Below are positions 6,330 through 13,436 of a DNA stretch of 16,161 nucleotides, in pieces (position 1 is the first letter of the stretch; every line of letters begins with the position of its first letter). The position numbers and the translations under genes were made by a program. Source of the stretch: Candidatus Latescibacterota bacterium (lineage in GTDB: Bacteria > Latescibacterota > 4484-107 > B68-G9); assembly GCA_012961755.1 (NCBI GenBank), contig DTYS01000036.1, positions 1 through 16,161 of the forward strand, read 5' to 3'. The notes under the pieces are model-generated. The model saw only the letters and a list, made by a program, of their open reading frames with translations. It did no database searches and had not been told where the DNA came from.

Positions 6330-7218
6330 CCCTCTCTACCCTCACTAAGTTGGCGCAGGGAAGGATATGGACCTCCCCGAACTTCCTCCTCATCCTGTCC
6401 AGCAACAAGTTCATCCCCAAGCTCTTAAGAGAATATCTCGGGACCTTTACCACGTTCATCCCGAACCTCCCCGTATCCTCCAGGCCGAATCCTTCCGATA
6501 TCACCGTCCCGACGCCGGCCTCCGCCAAGGCCCTGAAACCCTCGGCTGAAATAGGTCCCCAGTAGATCCTTCCCACCTCCCCCTCTACGTCCCCGCACAG
6601 AAGTTCCGGGTCGCCCAGGGCCCGAAGTTCCCCGATGCCCCGCAGGAAGTCCAGCACCTCCCAGACCCTGCCGACCTCCCTCAAGCTTTCCCCCAGGAAG
6701 GCGTAGGCCGAAAGGTCGGCCACGGAGCCGACCGTGAGCACCGGCACGTCCAGGAGCCTCGCAAGGTCCTCAGCCCTCCTGTCCTCGGGCTCGGGTGAAG
6801 GGAAGCAAGCCCTCGCCCTGTTCGGAGGGACGCCCGCCCGGGAGAGCATCTCCCCTTTAAGCTCCACCACATCCCGAAAGGAGACCTTCGAGGGGAAGGC
6901 GTAGGTACTGTAGGAGACCAGAAGGTCCACCCGCTCTCCGGAGTTCCTGAGGACCTCGGCTGCTACCACCTCCTCGGGTCCGGGGTCGAGCCCGACGAGG
7001 AGTCCCCTCACCTCCGTCCACTCCCTGCCGTGTACGATCCTGAGGTCCCCGTAAGGGTTGGTCAGGCGCTCGGTATCGTACCTCGCCCTCTCCTCCTCTT
7101 CCAACCTCCCGTAGGCATCCCTCCTCCTCTCCAGGACCTTCCTTAAGCCCTCCTCCCCCCTCGGGTCGACCTTCATCCCTTCGGCCAGGACGAACCTGTA
7201 AATCTCCCCTAAGGTCAT
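6322..7218 (-). CDS. NIF3-like protein lacking the metal-binding histidines
   Basis: A 298-residue protein that lines up from memory with the long NIF3 (NGG1p-interacting factor 3)-like proteins of Thermotogae and Firmicutes. Shared marks are the opening EIYRFVLAEGMKVDPRG, then RLTNPYGDLRI (51-61), VRGLLVGLDPG (70-80), and the closing AGVGTVIS (233-240) and SLGMNLLLD (266-274). Typical members have SHHPEG after the VDLVI strand and histidines near INVVIAGH that bind two metals. Here these read VDLLVSYSTYA (97-107) and MNVVKVPRYS (254-263). The whole protein has only two histidines (63 and 284), neither at those sites. It is therefore probably metal-free, with a structural, binding or regulatory role. 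The start overlaps the upstream gene by 4 nt (ATGA), with GGAGG 4 nt before the ATG. Family assignment is by remembered similarity and needs a profile search. Confidence 0.65.
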   Translation of the reverse strand: MTLGEIYRFVLAEGMKVDPRGEEGLRKVLERRRDAYGRLEEEERARYDTERLTNPYGDLRIVHGREWTEVRGLLVGLDPGPEEVVAAEVLRNSGERVDLLVSYSTYAFPSKVSFRDVVELKGEMLSRAGVPPNRARACFPSPEPEDRRAEDLARLLDVPVLTVGSVADLSAYAFLGESLREVGRVWEVLDFLRGIGELRALGDPELLCGDVEGEVGRIYWGPISAEGFRALAEAGVGTVISEGFGLEDTGRFGMNVVKVPRYSLKSLGMNLLLDRMRRKFGEVHILPCANLVRVERDV

Positions 7219-8240
7219 CCCACCTCCTGGACCTGGCCGGTCTCGGCGGCCCTGTAGGCCGCATGTACGACCTTAAGCACGTAAAGCCCCTCCCGGGGAG
7301 TTATGGGGGGAGGTTCGTCGCCCATGCACGCCCTCACGCACGAGCGCACGAAGGGGAGGTACACGTTCCTCCTCCCCTCCTGGAAGGATATCTTCCTGAG
7401 GGGCGAAAGCGTATATAGGTCCGAGTACCACTCCAACGGTGCCCACTCATGGGGGTACATCCTGAGCCATCCGTGCTCCCCCCAGACCTGGAAGAGCGAG
7501 TGCTTGTCCCTGTCCAAGTAGTAAGCCGAAAGAAGGTTCCCGAGCGCTCCCCCCTCAAGCTCGAAGGAGACCGCCGCCGAGTCCTCGACATCTATCGGTT
7601 CCCCCCCCACCACGGAGGTGAAGCACGAGAGCCTCTCCATCCTCCTTCCCGTGACGAAGGTTATCATGTCCACGAAGTGACATCCGAGCCACAGCAGGTG
7701 TCCCCCTCCTCCGAGCTCCTTCCTGAAGAACCAGCTCTCCCTGACCTCCTCATCCCTTATCCTCGCTTGGTCAGCTATGAAGTGCGCCTGTACTCCGTAT
7801 ATCTTGCCTATGTCCCCCTTCCCGATCACCTCCTTGGCCCAGAGGGCCACGGGCGACCTGCGGAAGGCGAAGGCCAACATGAGCTGGAGGTCCCTCTCCT
7901 CGGCCTTCCGTACGAGACCCTCGAAGTCCCCGGGGTCCACACACGCGGGCTTCTCCGAGAGGACGTGTACCCCCTCGTCCAAAGCCCTGCCTATCGCCTC
8001 CGGGGCCCTGAAGGCCTCCAAGGTGACGAGGACCATGTCCGGCTTCCCCCCCTCCAACATGTCCCCTAAGTCCCTGTACTTCCCCACGAGCTTCCCCCCC
8101 AGGAGCCGTCCCACCTCCCCGAAGGTCCCCTCGGTCTCGTCACATGCCACGACCTCCCTCACCTCCTCGAGCTCGGACAGCACCCCGAGGTATATGTCCC
8201 TGTGGGCGGACTCCGGCCTTAAAACTATACCTACCTTCAT
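7215..8240 (-). CDS. Gfo/Idh/MocA-family NAD(P)-dependent oxidoreductase
   Basis: A 341-residue protein. The family's EKP motif is clear (HVLSEKPACVDP, E96-K97-P98). The central segment GGGGHLLWLGCHFVDMI (177-193) carries the conserved His188 and Asp191. Two oddities: the N-terminal strand (MKVGIVLRPESAHRDIYL) lacks the usual GxGxxG dinucleotide loop, and the Asp normally found four residues before the conserved His is Trp184. I recall LWLGCH in a planctomycete-like subgroup, so the second change is probably subfamily-specific. Members oxidise sugars, inositol or sugar derivatives in the cytoplasm. GGAGG sits 4 nt before the ATG. It follows QueH by 10 nt and overlaps the NIF3-like gene by 4 nt. 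Substrate unknown. Confidence 0.85.
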   Translation of the reverse strand: MKVGIVLRPESAHRDIYLGVLSELEEVREVVACDETEGTFGEVGRLLGGKLVGKYRDLGDMLEGGKPDMVLVTLEAFRAPEAIGRALDEGVHVLSEKPACVDPGDFEGLVRKAEERDLQLMLAFAFRRSPVALWAKEVIGKGDIGKIYGVQAHFIADQARIRDEEVRESWFFRKELGGGGHLLWLGCHFVDMITFVTGRRMERLSCFTSVVGGEPIDVEDSAAVSFELEGGALGNLLSAYYLDRDKHSLFQVWGEHGWLRMYPHEWAPLEWYSDLYTLSPLRKISFQEGRRNVYLPFVRSCVRACMGDEPPPITPREGLYVLKVVHAAYRAAETGQVQEVG

Positions 8241-8250
8241 ATAACCTCCC

Positions 8251-8802
8251 TTAAAGGCTTCTTCGTCTCTCCCTCAAACTGAACGTGCACCCGCAGTAGT
8301 CCTGACGGTAGAGCTCGAACCTACGGCTGAGGACCACGCTCCTTTCAAATCCCTTCCCCTTCTTAAAGTCCCCCCCTACGAAGGTGGGACCGTACTTGAA
8401 CCCGAGTTCCCTGCCTATGGGGTTTATGATCCGGGCCTTCTTGTTGGGACCTATCGTGAGCGTCGTGGCGAAGTACCCGAAGCCTAACTCCCTCGCCCTC
8501 CGTGCGGTCTCCTCTAAGCGCAGGCGATAACAAAGGGAGCACCTGGCACCCCCCTCGGGCTCGTCCTCGTGCTCCCTTACGTACGAGAACCACCCCTCCG
8601 GCTCGTAAGGCCCCTCCTCCCAGTCGAGGTCCACGGCTTCGGCGTACTTCCTCACGGCCTCGAGGCGCCTTTCGTACTCCTCCTCGGGGTGGATGTTGGG
8701 GTTGTAGAAGAAACCGTGGACCCTAAAGTCGCTCCCAAGGAGCTCGACCACACAGGTGGCGCAGGGAGCGCAGCATATATGTAGCAGGAGGTCGGGCTTC
8801 AT
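8251..8802 (-). CDS. queH: Epoxyqueuosine reductase QueH
   Basis: A 183-residue protein with all the marks of QueH (formerly DUF208), which reduces epoxyqueuosine to queuosine in the wobble position of tRNA. Seen are HICCAPCATC (8-17), NPNIHPEEEYERR (34-46), CSLCYRLRLE (88-97), FATTLTIGPNKKARIINPIG (111-130), GGDFKKG (143-149) and YRQDYCGC (165-172). The paired cysteines hold an iron-sulfur cluster and an extra metal. The start at 8802 is taken because family members begin just before HICCAPC, though no strong ribosome binding site precedes it. GTG 8901 and ATG 8859 are in-frame alternatives that would add 33 or 19 residues. The neighbouring metabolic genes have no evident link to tRNA modification. 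Confidence 0.88.
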   Translation of the reverse strand: MKPDLLLHICCAPCATCVVELLGSDFRVHGFFYNPNIHPEEEYERRLEAVRKYAEAVDLDWEEGPYEPEGWFSYVREHEDEPEGGARCSLCYRLRLEETARRARELGFGYFATTLTIGPNKKARIINPIGRELGFKYGPTFVGGDFKKGKGFERSVVLSRRFELYRQDYCGCTFSLRERRRSL

Positions 8803-8902
8803 CTCAGAGCTTAAAGGACACGTCCGGGAAGTCGGAGAGGGCCCGTCCACGCTCACCATCCCGGCCCAGTACGCCCTCCCAACGAGCTCTTGATCCACCA
8901 CC
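8803..8902 (-). other. 100-nt leader upstream of queH, GC-rich with a possible stem
   Basis: Between the stop of the alcohol dehydrogenase-like gene and the chosen queH start lie 100 nt, the largest gap in the right-hand gene set. It is open in the queH frame, so it may instead encode an N-terminal extension. As RNA it could form a stem between GAGGGC (8873-8878) and GCCCTC (8837-8842), extendable by GG/CC with one bulge, with a 30-nt loop. I do not see the short consensus of a class I preQ1 riboswitch. Possible regulatory leader, weakly supported. Confidence 0.25.
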
Positions 8903-9886
8903 TCAAGGTTTAAGCAGGACCTTGGCGGCCCTGCGGGAGACGAAGGTTTCGAAGGCCTCCTGGACCCGGTCTAAGGGAAAGGTATGGCTGATGAGGAGTT
9001 CTGCCCTTGGAAATCGGCGTAAGAATTTAAAAAGTTTGGGGGCGTCGTTCAGGTTGAAGTGCCAAGTCCCGTAGAGGGTAACTCCCTTCCGGATTAAGTC
9101 GGGACTGGGCACGACCTTGAGCCCTCGATGGTTCTCCCCCACGATCCCCACCCGGCCTCGCACTCCCACTGCGTCCAAGCAGAGCCTCTCGGCCCGAGGG
9201 TTCCCCGAGCAGTCCACAGCGCAGGAGACCCCCTCCCCGTCGGTCATGTCAAGTATCCTTCCCAACAGGTCCGCCTCGTTCCCGTCCAAAGCCTCCTGGG
9301 CCCCGAGCTGGACCGCCAGCTCCCTGCGCCAGGGCTCCGGGTCCACGCCTACGACCCTCACACCCGCGAAGGCACCTAAGGCTACGGCCCCCAACCCCAC
9401 GGGACCTAACCCGGTCACCAGGAGGGTGTCGTAGGGTGAAAGGCCCATCCGCTTCAAGACGTCGAAGGCGGGACATAGGGCGCACCCGACTAAGGCTCCG
9501 AGGTCGTAGGAGATGTCGTCGGGCAGGGGGATGCAGATGAACTCCTGGATCTTTACGTAATCAGCGAAGTGAGTGTAGGAAGGAGGCTTTTTGCGGCAGT
9601 AGATGTAGTCCCCCCTCCGGCAATGGCCGCACTTACCGCATCCGGAGAGGGGACTCAACACCACCCTATCCCCCTCCCTCAGCCGGGAGCCCTCGGCTAC
9701 GGCCACCACCTCCCCTGTCCCCTCGTGGCCTGCGTTGCGGTTTTCTTCCTCCCCATAGAATGCACCTAAGTCGCTGCCGCATATAGGCGAACTCCTTACC
9801 CTGACCACGACCCACCCGGGCTCGGGCGACGGGTCGGGCACCTCCTCGAGCCACGCCCTACCGTCGCACAGGACCACTCGCCTCAT
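8903..9886 (-). CDS. Zinc-dependent medium-chain alcohol/polyol dehydrogenase-like protein
   Basis: A 327-residue protein of the MDR superfamily, slightly shorter than the usual 340-350. The catalytic zinc ligands are visible as ICGSD (Cys36) and GHE (His54, Glu55). The structural zinc cluster is complete: GCGKCGHCRRGDYIYC (Cys83, 86, 89, 97). The NAD(P)-binding loop is GLGPVGLGAVALG (159-171), with Asp182 at the end of the second strand (VVGVDPE), which favours NAD over NADP. Members oxidise threonine, sorbitol, erythritol-type polyols or alcohols. GGAGG lies 4 nt before the ATG, and the gene starts 9 nt after the M20 gene. Presence beside a hydroxyacid dehydrogenase and an aminotransferase suggests an amino- or hydroxy-acid route, but sugar alcohol is equally possible. 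Confidence 0.88.
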   Translation of the reverse strand: MRRVVLCDGRAWLEEVPDPSPEPGWVVVRVRSSPICGSDLGAFYGEEENRNAGHEGTGEVVAVAEGSRLREGDRVVLSPLSGCGKCGHCRRGDYIYCRKKPPSYTHFADYVKIQEFICIPLPDDISYDLGALVGCALCPAFDVLKRMGLSPYDTLLVTGLGPVGLGAVALGAFAGVRVVGVDPEPWRRELAVQLGAQEALDGNEADLLGRILDMTDGEGVSCAVDCSGNPRAERLCLDAVGVRGRVGIVGENHRGLKVVPSPDLIRKGVTLYGTWHFNLNDAPKLFKFLRRFPRAELLISHTFPLDRVQEAFETFVSRRAAKVLLKP

Positions 9887-9895
9887 GCTCCCTCC

Positions 9896-11119
9896 TCACC
9901 CTCCGCACCAGTCCAAGATGAACCTCGCGAGGGCTTCGGCGCCCCTTACGAGGTCCTCGACTTCTATGTGCTCCTCGGATGAATGGGCGTGCCCTAGCTC
10001 CCCCGGGCCGAAGACCACGGTAGGGACCCCTAAGAACTCCCTGTAGAACCAGGCATCGCACGAAGCGGGCATCCCCTTGACCTCCGGCTCCCATCCGGAG
10101 CCCCTGCATGCCTCCACCAGGGTCCTGACCAGAGGATGGTCCGGAGGCGTCACGCTGGAGTTGTGGCGGTAGAGGAAGCGCAGCTCGTAGTGTTCCCCGA
10201 GCCATCCGCCTCCGGAGCTCAGGACCTCCCTCATCTCGGCCTCCACCCCTTCCCTCGTCCTGTTAGGCAGGAACCCGAGGACACCCCTAAGTACTGCCTT
10301 CCGGGGGACGGTCGCGGGCCATTCCCCTGCGTGGAACGTGCCGAACGTTATGGGCATAGGGTCACGGTAGGTTTCGAACAGGGGCACGTCCCTGGATTCC
10401 TCAAGAAGCCTGGAATGGTACCCCTCCAGAAGCTCCACGGCACGTATGGCCTCCTTGAGGGCACTCACGACCTTCCCTGCCTGTGCGCTGTGGCCCGAAC
10501 GGCCGTACACCGTGACCTCGAACCACACCGCCCCCCTTACGGACGGGAAGGCCGAAAGCCCCGTAGGCTCCAGGACTAAGACCCCGTCGGCCCCCTCCCC
10601 CTCCCTAACGAAGGCGAGTGTGCCGTTCCCCCCACACTCCTCCTCTACGACCAGGTGGACCGCGATGTTCCCGGCCGGGGAGAACCCTATCTTTTTCAAT
10701 GTCTTAAGTGCCAGATAGATGGCGACTATCTGGCCCTTGGCGTCGCAAGTCCCCCTTCCCCATACTGCCCCCTCCCTGAGCTTCGGTAGGAACGGGTCCT
10801 CCTGGCCGTGGGAGGGGGGGACTACGTCCATGTGGGTGTTCACGATCAACGACCTTCCCCCCCCCGAGCCCGGGACCCTAACTCTCAGGTTCGGCCTGTC
10901 CTCGTACCTTATGCCCTCCAAGGGAAAGGAGTATTCCGGGTCGTCAACTATGGACTCGGGCACGGGGACGAGCTCCACCTCCCCCACCTCCGAGAACCTC
11001 TCTAAGAGGTACTTCGCAACCTGCCCCTCCCTCCTCCTCACCGAGGGCATGCGCACGAGGTCCTCGAGCAGGGCTACGCCCTTTTCCTCGAACGAACGGA
11101 CGAACTTTCCCAGGTCCAT
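9896..11119 (-). CDS. M20-family metallopeptidase/deacylase (ArgE/DapE/ACY1 type)
   Basis: A 407-residue cytoplasmic enzyme. Metal ligands and catalytic residues are in place: NTHMDVVPP (His96, Asp98), WGRGTCDAKG (Asp126), VVEEECGGNG (Glu159, the catalytic base, and Glu160), LVLEPT (Glu184) and GHAHSSEEHI (His379). A dimerisation/lid domain sits between about 195 and 310 (GRSGHSAQ at its start). The family removes acyl or peptide groups from amino acids, as in ArgE, DapE and aminoacylase. Which substrate is used is not clear. The junction with the aminotransferase gene reads GTGATG: ATG 11119 gives 1-nt overlap and is preferred (GGAG 5 nt before it); GTG 11122 would add one residue. Coupled translation with the aminotransferase suggests consecutive steps. 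Confidence 0.88.
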   Translation of the reverse strand: MDLGKFVRSFEEKGVALLEDLVRMPSVRRREGQVAKYLLERFSEVGEVELVPVPESIVDDPEYSFPLEGIRYEDRPNLRVRVPGSGGGRSLIVNTHMDVVPPSHGQEDPFLPKLREGAVWGRGTCDAKGQIVAIYLALKTLKKIGFSPAGNIAVHLVVEEECGGNGTLAFVREGEGADGVLVLEPTGLSAFPSVRGAVWFEVTVYGRSGHSAQAGKVVSALKEAIRAVELLEGYHSRLLEESRDVPLFETYRDPMPITFGTFHAGEWPATVPRKAVLRGVLGFLPNRTREGVEAEMREVLSSGGGWLGEHYELRFLYRHNSSVTPPDHPLVRTLVEACRGSGWEPEVKGMPASCDAWFYREFLGVPTVVFGPGELGHAHSSEEHIEVEDLVRGAEALARFILDWCGG

Positions 11120-12429
11120 CACAGCTCCCTGAGCACCTTGGAGAATATTCCGAGCGCCTCTTCGGCCTGCTCCTCGGTTACGACCAAGGGAGGTGCTATC
11201 CTTATTACGTTCCCGTAGAGCCCTACCCTCCCCACGAGCACACCGGAACGGCAGAGACGCAGGACCACCTCCCAGGTGAGGTCGGGGGCCGGCTCCTTGG
11301 TGCGCCTGTTCCTCACGAACTCTAACCCCATGACGAGGCCCCTACCCCTCACGTCCCCTAACACTTCCACCTCCTCCTTGAGCCTCAGGAACCCGTCCAT
11401 GAGCAACTTTCCGACCCTGAGAGCGTTCTGGGCGAGCCCCTCCTCCGCTATTATGTCAAGCACGGCCAAGGCCGCGGAGGCCGAGAGGGGATTTCCCCCC
11501 GTCGTGCTGCTCATCTCCCCCGGTGCCAAGGGCTCGAAGAGCCGGGACTCCCCCAAGAGGGCCGAAGTCGGCACCCCACTTCCTAACCCCTTCCCAAGGC
11601 ACAGGAGGTTCGGCCTCAGGTCCTCCCACTCTAAGGCGAAGGTCCTACCCGTCCTCCCGAACGAGGACTGGACCTCGTCCAGTATGAAGAGCACGTCCTT
11701 CCCCCTCGCCCACTCCTCCAGGCGCTTGAGGTAACCGTCGGGGGGAAATATGAAGCCCGCACCCCCCTGGTACGGCTCTACTATGAGAGCGGCTATATCT
11801 CCCGTGGACTCGGCCTCCACCACCTTGTCCAGGAACTCCAGGCAGAAGAGCCCACAGGTCTCAAGTTCCTTCTCGAACGGGCACCTGTAACAGTAAGGGT
11901 ACGGCGCGAATATGACCCCGGGCATCGTGGGTCCGAAGCCCTTCTTAGTCCCCATCTTCCCTGCCATGCTCATGGCCCCGTAGGTCCTTCCGTGGAAGCC
12001 CCCGTAGAAGGAGATTATTTCGTGCCTTCCTGTGTACCTCTTGGCGACCCTCATAGCAGCTTCCGTGGCCTCGCTCCCGGTGGTCAGGAGGAAGGCTTTG
12101 TCCAGGTTCTCAGGGGTCATCTCCACGAGCCTCTCGGCTAACTTTACCCTCGCAGGTGTGGGGAAGTCGTAACAGTTCATGAGCCTCGCCGCAGCCTTCT
12201 GAACGGCCCTCACGTGCTTCGGGTGGGAGTGACCCACGTTGGTTACCAGCACCCCAGAAGTGAAATCTATGTACCTGTTCCCGTCCACGTCCCACACCAC
12301 GACGCCCTCGGCCCTCTCCCAGACCACGGGAGCCTGCTGGGTCATGCACCTCGGCTCGTACCTCTCGGAGAGGGAGAGGTACTCCCGGGTCCTGGGCCCG
12401 GGCCATGGCTCACTCACGTCGGCTATCAT
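11119..12429 (-). CDS. Class III PLP-dependent aminotransferase (GABA-AT/racemase-like)
   Basis: A 436-residue enzyme. PLP-site features are TTGSEATEAAM (116-126), FYGGFHGRTYG (141-151), ILDEVQSSFGRTG (249-261, Asp251 to the pyridine nitrogen) and the Schiff-base lysine Lys280 in CLGKGLGSGVP. The insert PYCYRCPFEKELETCGLFC (178-196) carries four cysteines; a similar insert is known from archaeal GABA-aminotransferase-like enzymes, some of which are broad amino-acid racemases. Possible activities are omega-aminotransferase (GABA, ornithine) or racemase. The start at 12429 has GGAGG 4 nt upstream and overlaps the dehydrogenase stop (ATGA); the open frame to 12651 runs through the dehydrogenase gene and is rejected. 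It lies between a hydroxyacid dehydrogenase and an M20 deacylase. Confidence 0.88.
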   Translation of the reverse strand: MIADVSEPWPGPRTREYLSLSERYEPRCMTQQAPVVWERAEGVVVWDVDGNRYIDFTSGVLVTNVGHSHPKHVRAVQKAAARLMNCYDFPTPARVKLAERLVEMTPENLDKAFLLTTGSEATEAAMRVAKRYTGRHEIISFYGGFHGRTYGAMSMAGKMGTKKGFGPTMPGVIFAPYPYCYRCPFEKELETCGLFCLEFLDKVVEAESTGDIAALIVEPYQGGAGFIFPPDGYLKRLEEWARGKDVLFILDEVQSSFGRTGRTFALEWEDLRPNLLCLGKGLGSGVPTSALLGESRLFEPLAPGEMSSTTGGNPLSASAALAVLDIIAEEGLAQNALRVGKLLMDGFLRLKEEVEVLGDVRGRGLVMGLEFVRNRRTKEPAPDLTWEVVLRLCRSGVLVGRVGLYGNVIRIAPPLVVTEEQAEEALGIFSKVLREL

Positions 12430-13427
12430 CCTTCCCTCCTTAAGACCTCCGGATTTATGAGGAACCTCGGGGGCTTGCCCTCGCAGAACCTCCTTATGTC
12501 CTCGACTATCTTCACCCTTATGTCCCAGGCCGATTCCTCGGAGTACCAAGCAAGGTGCGGCGAGAGCGTGGCGTTCGGAAGGGCCATAAGCTCCTCCTCC
12601 GGGTCCGGAGGTTCCTTCTCGTACACGTCTATCCCGGCGCCCGCTATCCATCCCTCCTTGAGGGCCCTGACAAGGGCCCTCGTGTCCACGATCGGTCCCC
12701 TGGAGGTGTTTACGAGGTACGCCGTAGGCTTCATGGCCCTGAGCTGGGGCTCGGATATCATATGGTAGGTCTCCGAGTTCAGGGGAACGTGGAGGGTGAC
12801 TACGTCCGACTCGGAGAGGAGGACCTCCAGGCCCACGAACGGCACCCCCTGCTCTCTCCTCCTCTCCTCGGGCAGGTAGGGATCGCAGACGAGGATCCTC
12901 ACCCCGAATCCGGAAAGCCTCCTCAGGACCCTACTGCCTATCCTCCCGCACCCCACTATCCCCACGGTCTTGCCCATGAGCCTGAAGGCGGGCACCAACG
13001 GCTCGAAGTCCCAGGAACCCCTCCGTGCCGAATCCTCCAGAACTTTCCTTCCCTGGAAGAGCTTGCGGACGCAGGCCATCATGAGGGCTATCGTATGCTC
13101 CGCCACCTCCTCCAGGCAGTAGTCGGGCACGTACCCGACCATTATCCCCTTCCTCGTGGCGGCGGCCACATCCACGTTGTCGTATCCGACCCCGTGCCTG
13201 ATTATGAGCCTGCACCTCCTCAATCCTCCTATGACCTCATCGGTAATCCTGGCCATGTTGACCACTACAGCGTCCGCGTCCTTTATCTTGGACAAGAGTT
13301 CCTCTGGAAGGGCGAACTTGAGCTGGTAGGCCTGGAGGCGCACGCCCCAAGGGGCCAACTGCCCCTCCTCCCATGAGAGGTCCGGCTCAACGTAGTCCGT
13401 GACCGCTACGGTTATGGTTCTCCCCAC
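12426..13427 (-). CDS. D-isomer-specific 2-hydroxyacid dehydrogenase (CtBP-like subgroup)
   Basis: A 333-residue NAD-dependent dehydrogenase. The nucleotide loop is GIVGCGRIGS (156-165), with Asp182 after the next strand. Catalytic residues are Arg243 (NTSRGP), Glu272 (DVYEKEPP) and His291 (SPHLAWYSEES). The SPH-AWYSEES form is typical of the bacterial CtBP-like/phosphoglycerate dehydrogenase-like group. It lacks the C-terminal ACT domain of SerA. It interconverts a 2-oxoacid and a D-2-hydroxyacid in the cytoplasm; the substrate is unknown. The start is a GTG at 13427 preceded by GGAGG at 4 nt; an overlapping ATG at 13429 is out of frame. It starts 9 nt after the AmrS gene and overlaps the aminotransferase, which could supply or consume the 2-oxoacid. 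Confidence 0.88.
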   Translation of the reverse strand: MGRTITVAVTDYVEPDLSWEEGQLAPWGVRLQAYQLKFALPEELLSKIKDADAVVVNMARITDEVIGGLRRCRLIIRHGVGYDNVDVAAATRKGIMVGYVPDYCLEEVAEHTIALMMACVRKLFQGRKVLEDSARRGSWDFEPLVPAFRLMGKTVGIVGCGRIGSRVLRRLSGFGVRILVCDPYLPEERRREQGVPFVGLEVLLSESDVVTLHVPLNSETYHMISEPQLRAMKPTAYLVNTSRGPIVDTRALVRALKEGWIAGAGIDVYEKEPPDPEEELMALPNATLSPHLAWYSEESAWDIRVKIVEDIRRFCEGKPPRFLINPEVLRREG

Positions 13428-13436
13428 ATCTCCTCC

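Noticed and set aside
7449..8069. Long plus-strand open frame inside the Gfo/Idh gene
   Set aside because: No family features, and it is antisense to a gene with EKP and other conserved motifs.
12430..12651. N-terminal extension of the aminotransferase
   Set aside because: It lies in another frame over the conserved 3' part of the dehydrogenase gene; the ATG at 12429 has a good ribosome binding site.
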